Source: Rickettsia endosymbiont of Cantharis rufa (GTDB lineage Bacteria > Pseudomonadota > Alphaproteobacteria > Rickettsiales > Rickettsiaceae). Taken from it: a stretch of 64,000 bases of DNA. The stretch's first letter is position 1. Each line of letters opens with the position of its first letter. The translations under genes and the position numbers were made by a program. The notes below the pieces were generated by a model. The model was given only the letters and a program-made list of their open reading frames with translations. It had not been told where the DNA came from and did no database searches. The stretch is from the NCBI RefSeq assembly GCF_964026445.1, contig NZ_OZ032150.1, positions 992,001 through 1,056,000 on the forward strand. The letters run 5' to 3'. Below, piece by piece: positions 10,449-20,120 of this stretch.

Positions 10449-10560
10449 GAGGTATTTTATAACCGTATCAGAATGCATTCTGCTAACGATTATTTATCAC
10501 CAGTAAGATATAAGAAATACAAAATTGCGCTTAAACAACTGTCCGGAAAAATGTTGACAG
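10449..10560 (+). mobile_element. 3' end of IS3 element B
   Basis: The sequence encodes VFYNRIRMHSANDYLSPVRY, the last residues of the element-B orfB, followed by the terminal repeat region CTGTCCGGAAAAATGTTGACAG. It matches the right ends of the copies at 35.3-37.3 kb and 59.7-61 kb. The rest of the copy is missing to the left of IS1 copy 2. The next 170 bp (10561-10734) show no gene. Confidence 0.8.
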
Positions 10561-10734
10561 ATCATTTAAATGTTCTACAACTCTATTCGGATATAATACT
10601 TTTAATAGAGAATTCATTGCCTCCTCTTTCTTTAGTTTATATTTATTTTTGGATAATACATAAAAATAAGGGAGGGGGAAATATTTTTCGGTATAATTCT
10701 ATTATTAATTGTTAATTATTTTGTTGCAAAAAAT

Positions 10735-10986
10735 TTAAAAACCAAAAAACTTTTTGATTTTTAGCTTATCTTCTTTAGATAGATTGGGCTTGAATCTGTA
10801 TATATCTTTTTTATTAGCACTTTCAGGTCTATATTTAAACTCGCCTTTAGTTGTTTTGATTGTAACTATCTGATCAGGAGAACCACATTTAGGAAAATCA
10901 TATTTTATAACTATGTCCCAGTTTCTAAGTCCAGATTTATAAGCGTTACTATTTTCGTCAATATTTTTTATGATATTGCTAACCAA
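10735..10986 (-). pseudogene. PDZ-like C-terminal remnant
   Basis: The open frame has no credible start (TTG only) and runs into a palindromic repeat at its 5' side, so it is a tail of a longer protein. The residues NAYKSGLRNWDIVIKYD followed by GEFKYRP resemble the terminal PDZ domain of secreted or periplasmic peptidases, perhaps the M61 group. The protease part is absent. The PDZ call rests on pattern only. Confidence 0.45.
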
Positions 10987-10996
10987 AGATAGATAT

Positions 10997-11100
10997 TGTC
11001 ATTGCGAGCGGTCGAAAATCGCTCGGCAATCTAGAAAAATAATTAAAAAATGCTAAAGATTAGCATTTTTGACCGGATTCCCGCTTCCATGAGGATGACA
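10997..11100. repeat. Composite palindromic repeat, GTCATTGCGAGCG type
   Basis: It starts TGTCATTGCGAGCGGTCG and contains a small self-complementary AATGCTAAAGATTAGCATT. It ends in a CCGGATTCCCGCTTCC arm of a different family. It replaces the natural ends of both neighbours: the DUF2608 frame reads into it, and the PDZ remnant starts at its other border. Confidence 0.7.
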
Positions 11101-11848
11101 TACACTTTGCAATTTATAATAAGCTTCATCATCTTCGAGCCACTGGGCATTTTCTATTAAATATGATTCTTGAAATTCGGCAAGTTTTGGATCGGGTTCG
11201 CTTATTAAATTTTTAAGCCCGTCAAATAAAATGCCTAAAAAAACCGATTTTATTCTTTTTACAATAATCTCTTACATCTTCCACATGTTTCGTGCGGTCA
11301 TCAACAAATACAATAAAACTAGCATTTAATTCTTCAGAAAATTTTGATAAAATACTGCTTTTTGAGTGGTTACCGGTTATAAATATCCCTTTATAAAAAA
11401 TAACACCATTCTTTTGTCCTGAGTTATAAATTACCAATTTTTCATTATCAGAAAACTCTGTATCTAAACTTTTTAATTTTTTATATCGCCAATCTTGCAT
11501 AGAAAGAATATTACTGAATTCTCCCGTATTCATTTGTGTAAGAGCATAAACGGGAAACTTTTCCTTGAGCTTGTTTATAACTTCTACCCACTCCTCATCA
11601 ATTAATATTACTTTTCGCTGCAGACGCCAATTACTGACGATTTCCTCATAATTATCATAATTACTTTTATTTTCCTTAATTCTATCAATCATTTGATTAT
11701 AAGGCGACTTCTTAAAAGTTTTTGCTTGAGGAGTTATAAGCGTATCATCAGCATCAAAAAATATTGATATTAATGTGTTGGCAGGTATATTTTTTATTAT
11801 TAAATCATAAACTTTTTCGGCACTATCGACAGTTTCAAAATCCTTCAT
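11053..11848 (-). pseudogene. DUF2608 family HAD-like protein, frameshifted
   Basis: The first 200 or so residues show HAD-phosphatase signatures: FFDADDTL (motif I), ITGNHSKSSIL (motif III lysine) and VFVDDRTKHVEDV (motif IV). These fit the DUF2608 family common in Rickettsia and Legionella. A run of seven T's near 11236-11242 throws it out of frame at KKNKIGFF. One base off, it continues GILFDGLKNLISEPDPK and ENAQWLEDDEAYYKLQ, then reads into the adjacent repeat. No signal peptide is visible at the ATG. It lies 9 bp after cyaY on the same strand. Confidence 0.7.
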
Positions 11849-11857
11849 ATTATTATC

Positions 11858-12157
11858 CTAATTAAAATCAATCTCAAGCTCATCGGCCAAAATATCCATC
11901 AATTTAAGCCCTGCTCTATTTTTCCATTTTCCTTGTTCATAAAAAAAGTGATGAGGGCCACTAACCGGCGACGACAACCAAATTTCTTTGGCTGCACTTT
12001 GCTTATTTATTACATATACACCTTTACCGGTCTCAATATTTAATATATCATCTTGTAAATCTACATCTATACTCGCTTCTTTGTCTTGCTCTTCTATCTT
12101 GTCTGATATATAGGCAATTGTCGTTTCGGCTATTTTACTAAATTCTGTATTATTCAT
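11858..12157 (-). CDS. cyaY: Iron donor protein CyaY (frataxin)
   Basis: The 99-residue protein has the frataxin fold signature: an acidic first helix and strand ([20 protein letters not shown]), then the strand motif [20 protein letters not shown] and [12 protein letters not shown]. Frataxin binds iron and regulates cysteine desulfurase IscS during iron-sulfur cluster assembly. The ATG at 12157 gives normal length, and acidic residues of the first helix are kept. It follows mltG by about 40 bp on the same strand and precedes the DUF2608 pseudogene. It appears intact. Confidence 0.92.
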   Translation of the reverse strand: MNNTEFSKIAETTIAYISDKIEEQDKEASIDVDLQDDILNIETGKGVYVINKQSAAKEIWLSSPVSGPHHFFYEQGKWKNRAGLKLMDILADELEIDFN

Positions 12158-12199
12158 AATATATATTTATCTAATTAATACACGTTGTGACGAGTATAT

Positions 12200-13207
12200 C
12201 TATTTGTCAGGATCAATTTCCGGCTCAGGTACTTTAACCAAGCTTTTTCGATAAGTTTCAACAAATCTATTATGATCATTAAGATTATTGGAAAAATTAT
12301 GCCCTCCCTTACCGTCAACTACAAAGAATAGGGCATCCGTTTTTGCAGGTTTTACCACTGCTTCTAAAGATTTTAACGATGGGCAAGAAATCGGACCTGG
12401 CGGTAAACCTTTAATATAATAAGTGTTATATGGCAGTTCTTGCAATAAATCTTTTTTTGTTAAAGCTCTTGCTAATTTAAATTTCCCTTCAGTCAAAGCA
12501 TATATAGTAGTCGGATCAGCTTGTAGCTTCATATTTTTCTTTAAACGATTAATGAATACTGCTGCTATAATAGGTTTTTCTGCATTTGAACCGGCTTCTT
12601 TTTCAATTATCGAAGCTAGCGTTAATACCTCAAGTCTAGTTTTTAAAGGAGAATCTGGTGAAAGATTTTGCATTACCTTATCTAAATTAGCAGACATTAA
12701 ATTTCTCATTTGTTCGATTATCTGCTCTTTTTGATCTCCATAAGAAAAAAAATATGTAGACGGCATTAAAAAACCTTCCGGTATTATCCCTTTTATTTCT
12801 CCGAGCAAACGACTCTCTTCATTAATTTTCTTTATAACCTCACTAACTACCGTACCTTCCGGTGTAATTATCTTATGTATTATAGATTTACCGCTTGATA
12901 ATATTCTTAAAGTTTGCAGAGGAGATATATTACGTGTAAACACATATTCACCGCTTTTAAGAGAATTTTTTACAGAGTAAATTTTAGCAATTACTTTAAA
13001 AATTCTTGGATATTTGATTACTTCACTAGAATAAAGTTTTGTAACTATTTGATTTACGGATAGTTTAGATTCAATAATTATCGTTTTATTTTGAGTAAGA
13101 TTACCCGGCACAAAAATATAAAATATACTAAAATTTAGCAATGTAATAAATACAATTAGAGATACTATAACTAAAAAAAGTTTAGTTTTTAATAGGTTTT
13201 TTAACAT
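12200..13207 (-). CDS. mltG: Endolytic murein transglycosylase MltG (YceG-like)
   Basis: I prefer the ATG at 13207 (MLKNLLKTKLFLVIVSLIVF). It gives about 335 residues with one N-terminal membrane helix, as the family requires; the longer open frame uses an unconvincing upstream start. A LysM-like segment (IIIESKLSVNQIVTKL) precedes the YceG catalytic domain with EGFLMPSTYFF, LASIIEKEAGS (catalytic Glu), INRLKKNMKLQADPTTIYAL and LPPGPISCPSLKSLEA. MltG cuts nascent peptidoglycan glycan strands and sets their length, acting at the outer face of the inner membrane. It heads a likely transcript with cyaY. Confidence 0.92.
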   Translation of the reverse strand: MLKNLLKTKLFLVIVSLIVFITLLNFSIFYIFVPGNLTQNKTIIIESKLSVNQIVTKLYSSEVIKYPRIFKVIAKIYSVKNSLKSGEYVFTRNISPLQTLRILSSGKSIIHKIITPEGTVVSEVIKKINEESRLLGEIKGIIPEGFLMPSTYFFSYGDQKEQIIEQMRNLMSANLDKVMQNLSPDSPLKTRLEVLTLASIIEKEAGSNAEKPIIAAVFINRLKKNMKLQADPTTIYALTEGKFKLARALTKKDLLQELPYNTYYIKGLPPGPISCPSLKSLEAVVKPAKTDALFFVVDGKGGHNFSNNLNDHNRFVETYRKSLVKVPEPEIDPDK

Positions 13208-13443
13208 AGTAACTATTATTTTTATAAAGCTTAAAAAATATTGATAAAAAAAAATTACCACGAAATATGGTTTTTTCTTGACATTTGAAATAACATGTAG
13301 TAAAACTAACTTAAAGTCTGGTTAAAGTCAGATATTGACTAAATTTAAATTATATAGTTTTTGCTAAATAAATCAATAGTTTTAATATTTGGTAATTAAA
13401 ATATTAAAACTATGTGACTAATAAGCAACAAAATTAATAACGT

Positions 13444-13568
13444 ACAACATGATTCAGAAAGCTTGATACAAGTGAATTTAAATGCGAGCCTGCGCAGCGT
13501 ATAAAAATACGTGAGCACAGGCAAGTCATGCAAAATTCACTTGTATCAAGCTTTCTGAATCATGTTGT
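13444..13568. repeat. RPE palindrome with perfect 36-bp arms
   Basis: The left arm (13444-13479) begins ACAACATGATTCAGAAAGCT; the right arm (13533-13568) is its exact reverse complement. The loop holds GCAGCGTATAAAAATACGTG, the core shared by other RPEs here. It lies in the 500-bp gap between mltG and the plus-strand small gene, where I see no other gene. Confidence 0.9.
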
Positions 13569-13711
13569 AAACCAATTTACTATAACAATAGTATACTCCT
13601 GTGAAATGAAAAGTTGGAATTTTTATTACAAACAAAAAATATAAATCTTTATTCATAGTTCATATTACTATACCGACGTTAATACTGATCTTATAATGGA
13701 CATTATATATT

Positions 13712-14011
13712 ATGATACAAGATCACAATACAGATCTAAAACATAAAGAACATACTGAGAGGTTAAAAGCTTTACAAAATAAGCTGGGAAACTTATCCGG
13801 TTTCTTGACAACAATGCGTTCTGATAACAATAAGGAATACAAAAAAATTTCCAATGATTTAGAAATTTTAATGAAACAAATTAATACTATAAGAAAAAAC
13901 ATGGAAATATATTTTGTTATTATATTAATATTAATGTTTATTATAATTCAAAAAATGTTATGGACCACCGGTTCGAGTACTAATCTTTCTCTTTTAACAA
14001 CTCTATTTTAG
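13712..14011 (+). CDS. Small coiled-coil membrane-anchored protein (hypothetical)
   Basis: The 99-residue product starts MIQDHNTDLKHKEHTERLKA, has a hydrophilic coiled-coil stretch to about residue 68, then one hydrophobic helix (YFVIILILMFIIIQKMLW). The last 32 bp overlap the 3' end of lpxB, which converges on it. Layout resembles small tail-anchored proteins of unknown function. The coiled coil makes chance less likely, but no family is recognised. Confidence 0.5.
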   Translation: MIQDHNTDLKHKEHTERLKALQNKLGNLSGFLTTMRSDNNKEYKKISNDLEILMKQINTIRKNMEIYFVIILILMFIIIQKMLWTTGSSTNLSLLTTLF

Positions 14012-15278
14012 GTTCTAAGAACTCCTGTTTAATAATTTCTGCAGCTATATAAGAAGGTACAACGTCATTCCAAAAGCTTAATCCAAGCGAATTTTCCGAG
14101 TCGAGTCTATGCTCACGTACTTTTGTACGCTGCACCGACTTACTCTTAAATTCACCTTGTCCAAAGCTTTCAGAATTTAGCTGTAATCGGTTTGATTCAA
14201 ATCCTAATTTTTGTAAAATTTTTTGGCTTTCTATTACCTGTTCATAAGTTTTCGTAGAATTAAATAATAACTCTTGAAGCTTACTATTAATAAGATTAGC
14301 TTTGCAATTAAATTGGATGAATTCCGGAATTATTTCTTTATCGGCTATAATATTTATTAACGTAACATATTTTATTTTTATCAATAACTTAATGATAAAA
14401 AAGCTTAAAATATTAACCTTATATGCTACAATCATAGGGGTACCGGAAGCTGCTATCTCTAAAGTATTAGTACCGGACTTTGCTAGAGCTATATCCGCAA
14501 CAGCATAAGTTTTAAGTCTTTCAGTTGAAAATAAATAATTAAATTTAACATCTTCTAAAAACGGTTTTATTATTACCTCATGAGCGGAATTTGAAAGAGT
14601 AAATATAACTTTTAGATTCTTACAGATTTTGAATATTTCTTCAATAGAGGAAATAAAAACCGGTAAGTGTCTTAGAATTTCACCCTTTCTACTACCAAGA
14701 GTAATACATAAAACTCTCTCATTCTCGTCTATTTTAAACTCTTCACGTAAAGTTATTTTATCGCTATAAAACTCCTGTTCCATGATTGGATGACCTATAT
14801 ATCTGCAATCAAGCCCAACCTTAGTAAAATACGGCGGTTCAAAAGGTAGTAAAGCAAATAAACAATCATAAATTTGGGCATATTTTACTGCTCTATCCTC
14901 TTTATATGCCCAAACTGACGGTGCAACGATGTGAATCATTTTCAGTTTTGGTAAAAGTTTTCTTACCCGCTTTGCCACACGATAAGTAAACCCTGGTGAA
15001 TCTATGGTAATTAATAAATCAGCTTTACTATTTATTATATCCTCCACAGTCTTATCAATTAATTTTTTAAGCTTTAAAATATGAGGTAAAATTTCTACAA
15101 AACCCATTAAATTTATGAAGGTAATAGGAAATAAACTTTTAAAACTACCGGCTTCTTCCATGTATTTACCTCCAACACCAATACATTTTATTTCTTTATT
15201 ATCTTTTAAGTGCTGAATTATGCGTCCACCGATAAAGTCTCCCGACATCTCACCAGCTATAAAGTAAATTTTTGTCAT
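13980..15278 (-). CDS. lpxB: Lipid-A-disaccharide synthase
   Basis: The enzyme joins UDP-2,3-diacylglucosamine to lipid X to form the disaccharide of lipid A at the inner membrane. The N-terminus has the family motif IYFIAGEMSGDFIGGRII. Further signatures are APSVWAYKEDRAVKYA, ITLGSRKGEILRHLPVF and ALAKSGTNTLEIAASGTPMI, typical of GT19. At 432 residues it is longer than usual because residues about 367-405 are encoded by an in-frame palindromic element (GEFKSKSVQRTKVREHRLDS). The C-terminal helix resumes afterwards (VVPSYIAAEIIKQEF). Since the frame is kept open, the enzyme is probably active. Confidence 0.93.
   Translation of the reverse strand: MTKIYFIAGEMSGDFIGGRIIQHLKDNKEIKCIGVGGKYMEEAGSFKSLFPITFINLMGFVEILPHILKLKKLIDKTVEDIINSKADLLITIDSPGFTYRVAKRVRKLLPKLKMIHIVAPSVWAYKEDRAVKYAQIYDCLFALLPFEPPYFTKVGLDCRYIGHPIMEQEFYSDKITLREEFKIDENERVLCITLGSRKGEILRHLPVFISSIEEIFKICKNLKVIFTLSNSAHEVIIKPFLEDVKFNYLFSTERLKTYAVADIALAKSGTNTLEIAASGTPMIVAYKVNILSFFIIKLLIKIKYVTLINIIADKEIIPEFIQFNCKANLINSKLQELLFNSTKTYEQVIESQKILQKLGFESNRLQLNSESFGQGEFKSKSVQRTKVREHRLDSENSLGLSFWNDVVPSYIAAEIIKQEFLEPKIELLKEKD
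14064..14178. repeat. RPE inserted in frame within lpxB
   Basis: Arms AAAAGCTTAATCCAAGCGAA and TTCACCTTGTCCAAAGCTTT are nearly complementary, and the loop holds the RPE core (on the coding strand GCAGCGTACAAAAGTACGTG). On the coding strand it adds about 39 residues near the LpxB C-terminus, just before the last helix, without a stop. Border positions are approximate. Confidence 0.85.
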
Positions 15279-15300
15279 ATTTATAATATTTCCATTTATC

Positions 15301-15499
15301 TGTCATTCTCGCGAAAGTATTGTTGCGTGAATCGAAAAACGCATTCGGTGTCATACCGTGGCTTGATCACGGTATCCAGAAGATAATAAAAAATACTAAT
15401 ATTATTAGTGTTTTTACTGAATCCCGTGAATAAATCACGGGATGACAGCAGTGAAATTGATTCACGCAACAATGCCTTCCCACGAAATCGGGAATGACA
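15301..15499. repeat. Nested palindromic repeats (three levels)
   Basis: The outer arms are TGTCATTCTCGCGAAAG and ATCGGGAATGACA. Inside them lies an inverted pair, ATTGTTGCGTGAATCG with GATTCACGCAACAAT. Inside that is a GTCATACCGTGGCTTGATC ... AATCACGGGATGACA element. The order implies successive insertions into the middle of earlier palindromes. The open frame crossing it is repeat-derived and not a gene. Confidence 0.85.
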
Positions 15500-15530
15500 T
15501 AGGTAGCCATGAATCAACCTCTTTATCTAA

Positions 15531-17052
15531 TTACGTATTATTAAACTCCATTTTACGATAGCCCAAAGCTTCCGCAATATGCATTTTCAAGACCTTATCT
15601 GCATCCTCAAGATCGTCAATCGTACGTGCTACCCTGAGTATTCGGTTATAAGTCCGCATTGATAAACGAAACTTATTTGCTGCTTCATTCAGTAAATTTC
15701 TACCTTCATCGATATGCATAGCGTAATCTATTAATAACTGCCCATCTAATCTGTTATTTGTTTTAATATTATAACCCTCATATCTCTTTTCTTGGATCAA
15801 GCGTTCTTTCTCGACTCTTGCAGCTATATATTCAGATTCTTCCTCAGAGTTATCTGCAATCAAGTCATAATTATAAATACTAATATTTGATACCTCTATA
15901 TGCAAATCAAATCTATCCATAATAGGTCCCGATACTTTCATTTGATAATCGCTAGAACATTTTGGAGCTTTCATACATTCTTTATAAGGATCACCCAAAT
16001 AACCACATTTACAAGGATTCATAGCTGCTATTAACTGAAAATTTGCCGGATATTTTATATGGGCGTTTGATCTTGAAATTAATATTTCACCATTTTCAAT
16101 AGGTTGTCTTAAGGAATCAATAGCATTATGCGGGAATTCAGGTAATTCGTCTAAAAATAATACCCCGTTATGAGCTAGCGTAATTTCGCTCGGCTTTACT
16201 TTTTTCCCAACGCCCCCACCAGCCATAGTGGTAGGCGAACATGAATGATACGGGATTCTGAACGGTCTTGCTTTGGTAAGCTTACCGTCTGAAAATTTTC
16301 CAGCAATACTTGTAATCGTGCTGCATTCTAAAATTTCTTTTGTAGACATTTAGGCAATATACCGGGAAGGCAAGCAGCAAGCCTTGATTTACCGGCTCCG
16401 GGAGGACCGAACATTAAAAGGTTATGCCCCCTGATGCTGCAATTTCTAAAGCTCTTTTAGCAATTTTTTGACCTTTTATATCTTTAAAATCGGGATAATT
16501 TATCGGCTCATCTTGTAGCCTCGCTTCCGGAGGAGTTAAAACTTGTGAACCTTTAAAATAATTTACTAGTTCAATTAAATTACCTGCAACAGGTATATTA
16601 TCGTTACCGGACCAAGCGGCTTCCGAGCCGTTTTTGCTTGAACAAATAAGACCTTTACCTCTAGCAAAAGCCCCAATCGCTGCCGGCAATGCTCCACTTA
16701 CCGGTAAGATTGAACCATCTAACGATAATTCTCCTATTATCAAATATTCAGATATTTCAAGCTCCGGTAAAATATTCATTGCGGTAAGTATCGAACAGGC
16801 AATCGCAAGATCAAAATTGCTTCCCTCTTTTACTAAATCTGCCGGAGCTAAATTTATTAAAATCTTTTTAGTAGGTAGTGCAAGCCCTATAGAGGATAAC
16901 GCTGCTTTAACTCGTTTTTTCGACTCGGCTATAGTTTTATCGGCAAGCCGTACTATAGTAAAAGCGGGAATACTTGGTGATATTTGTACCTGCACATCAA
17001 CATCGATAATATCAATTCCATTAAACGTTAGACTTGCTATATGAATTATCAT
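15531..17052 (-). pseudogene. comM: ComM/YifB Mg-chelatase-like ATPase, two frameshifts
   Basis: The 5' part (17052-16414) has the ComM N-domain (MIIHIASLTFNGIDIIDVDV, ILINLAPADLVKEGSNFDLA). The Walker A loop [20 protein letters not shown] lies in another frame between the two open parts, and the 3' part carries NGVLFLDELPEFPHNAID and the zinc-like CKCGYLG. One G appears missing from a G run near 16432, and one A from an A run near 16346. ComM is a hexameric helicase that drives branch migration during natural transformation. All the domains survive, so the damage is slight, and sequencing error is a real alternative. Confidence 0.82.
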
Positions 17053-17114
17053 AAATTTTTCTTAAAATGCTATTTTTTTCAGCTTGAAGATGTTGTGGCA
17101 TGGGCACCAAAGTC

Positions 17115-17213
17115 GTCATTGCGAGCAGCCATAGGCTGCGTGGCAATCTCATGAAACAATAACAAACTCCTGAGATTACTTCGTCAAAATTTTCAATTTT
17201 TCTTCGAAACGAC
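17115..17213. repeat. Repeat, GTCATTGCGAG type
   Basis: It reads GTCATTGCGAGCAGCCATAGG then GGCAATCTCATG, and closes with a CTGAGATTACTTCG ... TTCTTCGAAACGAC half. It fills the gap between comM and hslU. A similar element lies inside the nested repeat near 34.74-34.86 kb. Confidence 0.7.
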
Positions 17214-17244
17214 AAAAAACAACACTTTTAATTGAAAAAGCATA

Positions 17245-18597
17245 TTATAGAACAAACTTAGCTAAGTCAAGATTAGTTATTATTTTAGATAATTGATTTT
17301 CTACAAATTTATCATCAATAGTTATTTTTTTGCATTTCATTTCGCTAGCTTCAAAGCTTATATCCTCAAGCAGATTCTCAAGTATAGTATGCAGTCTTCT
17401 TGCACCTATATCTTCGACTTCTAAATTAACGGTAATAGTATAATCAGCTATCCTCTCAATAGCAGAATCAGTAAATTCAAGATGTACGTCTTCCGTACCT
17501 ATTAATGCCGAATATTGTTTTATTAAACTAGTTTCAGGTTCAAGCAATATTTTAATCATATCATCTTTGGTGAGCGAATTTAATTCTACTCTAATCGGTA
17601 ATCTTCCTTGTAACTCCGGTAATAAATCAGAAGGTTTAGCAATATGAAAAGCACCGGAAGCAATAAACAACATATGATCGGTTTTAACCGGTCCATACTT
17701 GGTATTAACCGTTGTTCCTTCTATTAAAGGTAACAAATCTCTTTGCACACCCTCTCTACTGATTTCGGCATTTTTTGCTCCAGAACTATCGGTTGAAGCT
17801 ATTTTATCAATTTCGTCAATAAAAACTATACTGTCATTTTCTGCTAAACTTATAGCTTGCTGAATAATTTTTTCCTGGTCTATTAATTTTTCTGATTCCT
17901 CAGGTATAATAATAGCCATAGCATCTTTAATTAGCATTTTTTTTGTTTTTGTCTTACTGCTGCCAAGTGCTCGTCCAATCATATCGCCAAGATTAAGTAC
18001 ACCCATCGATGCTCCAGGCATACCCGGTATTTCAAAACTTCCACTGCCAACAGGCGTAGTATCAACAATGCTAATTTCGATTTCCGTATCATCAAGTTCG
18101 CCGTTTAAAACTTTTTCTTTGAACTTTTCTCTAGTCTCATTACTAGAGGTTTTACCTACTAAACTATCTAATATTCTTTCTATGGCTTTTTCGCGTGCAT
18201 TAATATCTACTTTTGTTTTTGCTAAAGTTTTTTCAGTATTAACGGCTATTTCAACTAGATCGCGAATAATTGACTCTACATCACGCCCTACATACCCAAC
18301 TTCAGTAAATTTAGTTGCCTCTATCTTATAAAAAGGGGAATTAGTCAACTTTGCAAGCCTTCTAGCTATTTCCGTTTTACCAACACCGGTTGAACCTATC
18401 ATCAAGATATTTTTCGGTACTATTTCATTACGTAAATTACCTTCTACTCTTTTACGGCGGCAACGATTTCTAAGTGCAATAGCAACGGCTTTTTTGGCCT
18501 TTTCTTGACCTACGATAAATCTATTAAGTTCATTAACTATTTGGGAAGGGGTAAGCCCCATAGGGTCTTTTTTATAAGTAGTTTTAGTAGCTTTCAT
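17245..18597 (-). CDS. hslU: HslU, ATPase subunit of the HslVU protease
   Basis: The 450-residue AAA+ protein unfolds substrates and feeds them to HslV. The N-terminus has the HslU signature [20 protein letters not shown]. Walker A is [14 protein letters not shown] and Walker B is [13 protein letters not shown]. The intermediate I-domain lies between, and the sensor region with [20 protein letters not shown] follows. Length is standard. Its ATG overlaps the hslV stop by 4 bp, so the two are translationally coupled, which fits their fixed stoichiometry. It appears intact. Confidence 0.97.
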   Translation of the reverse strand: MKATKTTYKKDPMGLTPSQIVNELNRFIVGQEKAKKAVAIALRNRCRRKRVEGNLRNEIVPKNILMIGSTGVGKTEIARRLAKLTNSPFYKIEATKFTEVGYVGRDVESIIRDLVEIAVNTEKTLAKTKVDINAREKAIERILDSLVGKTSSNETREKFKEKVLNGELDDTEIEISIVDTTPVGSGSFEIPGMPGASMGVLNLGDMIGRALGSSKTKTKKMLIKDAMAIIIPEESEKLIDQEKIIQQAISLAENDSIVFIDEIDKIASTDSSGAKNAEISREGVQRDLLPLIEGTTVNTKYGPVKTDHMLFIASGAFHIAKPSDLLPELQGRLPIRVELNSLTKDDMIKILLEPETSLIKQYSALIGTEDVHLEFTDSAIERIADYTITVNLEVEDIGARRLHTILENLLEDISFEASEMKCKKITIDDKFVENQLSKIITNLDLAKFVL

Positions 18598-19142
18598 ACA
18601 ACTTTTTCCATTATAATATTATGATTAGAAAATACACAAAGATCGGCAGCTATCTTCATAGATTTTAAAGCAATTTCCTCAGCCGTTAGATTATTCTCGT
18701 AAGACATCAGAGCGCGGGCGGCAGATAGCGCGAATAAGCCGCCTGACCCTATTGACGCAACATCATTTTCAGGCTCTACAACGTCACCATTACCAGTCAA
18801 AATTAATATATGACTATGATCAGCTACTATCATCATTGCTTCCAAACGTCTCAAATATTTATCGCTACGCCAATCTTTAGCAAGCTCAACTGCACTTCTA
18901 AGTAAATTATGTGAATATTTTTCTATTTTTGCTTCAAGTTTTTCAAATAAAGCAAGCCCATCAGCCGTAGAACCTGCAAAACCGGCAATAATTTTATTGT
19001 TTGCTATAGTGCGTAGTTTTCTAGCACCGGACTTTAATATTGTATTGCCGTGCGAGACTTGTCCGTCCGCCGCTATAATTATTTCTTCGTTCTTTTTTAA
19101 ACAAAGTATTGTTGTGCCGTGTAAGGCTAAATTATCTGACAT
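18594..19142 (-). CDS. hslV: HslV, peptidase subunit of the HslVU protease
   Basis: The 182-residue proteasome-beta-like threonine protease forms the double hexameric peptidase core. After a short leader (MSDNLALHG) comes [19 protein letters not shown], so the first Thr after the Gly would be the nucleophile once the leader is removed. The conserved GARKLRTI and [18 protein letters not shown] segments are present. The gene opens the hslVU operon. An RPE and an AT-rich promoter region lie upstream. The natural targets in this organism are unknown. Confidence 0.97.
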   Translation of the reverse strand: MSDNLALHGTTILCLKKNEEIIIAADGQVSHGNTILKSGARKLRTIANNKIIAGFAGSTADGLALFEKLEAKIEKYSHNLLRSAVELAKDWRSDKYLRRLEAMMIVADHSHILILTGNGDVVEPENDVASIGSGGLFALSAARALMSYENNLTAEEIALKSMKIAADLCVFSNHNIIMEKVV

Positions 19143-19230
19143 AATATATAAATTTATTGATATTAAGTTGTTAATTAAGTACTATAACGTAATATTTTAC
19201 TCTGAAGTAAAATGAAGAGTTATTATACTT

Positions 19231-19345
19231 CGACACAACTTCAAAAAGAGCAAGGAGTTCACAAGGCGAGGAACGGGGCGTATACTTAATACGTGAGTAC
19301 GACAGCTCTTGTAGAACGACAATGCTAATTTTTGAAGTTCTATCT
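19231..19345. repeat. RPE upstream of hslV
   Basis: Arms ACTTCAAAAAGAG and CTAATTTTTGAAGT close around the RPE core GGCGTATACTTAATACGTGA. It occupies most of the 270-bp divergent gap between hslV and the DUF2628 gene, so promoters for both must lie at its edges. Confidence 0.8.
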
Positions 19346-19413
19346 TAGTATACTTGACTAATCCAATTTAATTAATTATTGTCCCTTGAATTTTCAAGAC
19401 TTAAACTTAAATA

Positions 19414-19794
19414 ATGAATATATACGCAATATACATTAACTCCACACAAAAAAATAATAATTTTATTGTTATTGAAGAAGGCTTTTCGTGGATAGCTGCT
19501 CTTTTAAGTATATTTTGGGCATTATACCATAAAATGTGGTTAGTTGTTGCTATTGCCGTAATAGCGAATATAATCGTTACGGCAATTAATATTGAAGAGC
19601 TAACGTTTATATTTAAGATAATCTTAATATTAGGTTTCGGCTTTTTTGCTTCAGATATTAGAGAAAATTATTTAAAAAGGAATAATTACCGACTAGAGGA
19701 TATTATAATCGCAAATTCAAAAATCGAAGCCGAATTGAAATTTCTAAAAAATAATATATGTATAACAAAGAAAATGTTTTTGCAAAAATTATAG
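19414..19794 (+). CDS. DUF2628 family membrane protein
   Basis: The 126-residue protein opens MNIYAIYINSTQKNNNFIVI and has the hallmark aromatic stretch GFSWIAALLSIFWALYHKMW, followed by two more hydrophobic segments (about residues 45-80). The C-terminal third is soluble and charged. These are features of the DUF2628 family, inner-membrane proteins of unknown function in alphaproteobacteria. Its last 37 bp overlap the start of the HIT-family gene in another frame, so the two are likely co-transcribed and coupled. Function is not known and I do not guess one. Confidence 0.8.
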   Translation: MNIYAIYINSTQKNNNFIVIEEGFSWIAALLSIFWALYHKMWLVVAIAVIANIIVTAINIEELTFIFKIILILGFGFFASDIRENYLKRNNYRLEDIIIANSKIEAELKFLKNNICITKKMFLQKL

Positions 19795-20120
19795 ATAAAG
19801 ATCTTCCGGCAGAAATAATTTATGAAGACGAACAAATTTTAGCATTCAAAGATATGGCGCCCGTAGCACCTGTGCATATTATCGTTATACCTAAAAACGA
19901 ATATATAGATTATGCCAATTTTATTTCTAAAGCTTCTATAGACGAAATAAAGCATTTTTTTGCTAAAATTTCTGATATAGCAAATGAAGCAGGTTTAGAT
20001 AAAGATGGTTATCGTTTAATAACTAACAAAGGTGAGAAATCAGGACAAACTATTTTTCATTTCCATTTCCATATTATCGGCGGCAAAAAACTCATCGGAT
20101 TAATAAATAAAAATGATTAA
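19758..20120 (+). CDS. HIT family nucleotide hydrolase (HinT-like)
   Basis: The 120-residue protein begins [20 protein letters not shown], the classic HinT opening, and ends with the histidine triad H101-F-H103-F-H105 ([13 protein letters not shown]). HinT proteins hydrolyse nucleoside phosphoramidates such as lysyl-AMP. All catalytic histidines are present and length is normal. The start overlaps the DUF2628 gene by 37 bp and its end overlaps asd by 8 bp, so the three form one tight unit. The physiological substrate here is unknown. Confidence 0.93.
   Translation: MYNKENVFAKIIDKDLPAEIIYEDEQILAFKDMAPVAPVHIIVIPKNEYIDYANFISKASIDEIKHFFAKISDIANEAGLDKDGYRLITNKGEKSGQTIFHFHFHIIGGKKLIGLINKND

Noticed and set aside
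15296..15517. Minus-strand open frame of 73 residues
   Set aside because: It lies entirely in the nested palindromes. Its sequence (such as MIHGYLCHSRFRGK) is the repeat read as protein.
17021..17215. Minus-strand frame of 64 residues
   Set aside because: It is made of the GTCATTGCGAG repeat between hslU and comM, with no family match.
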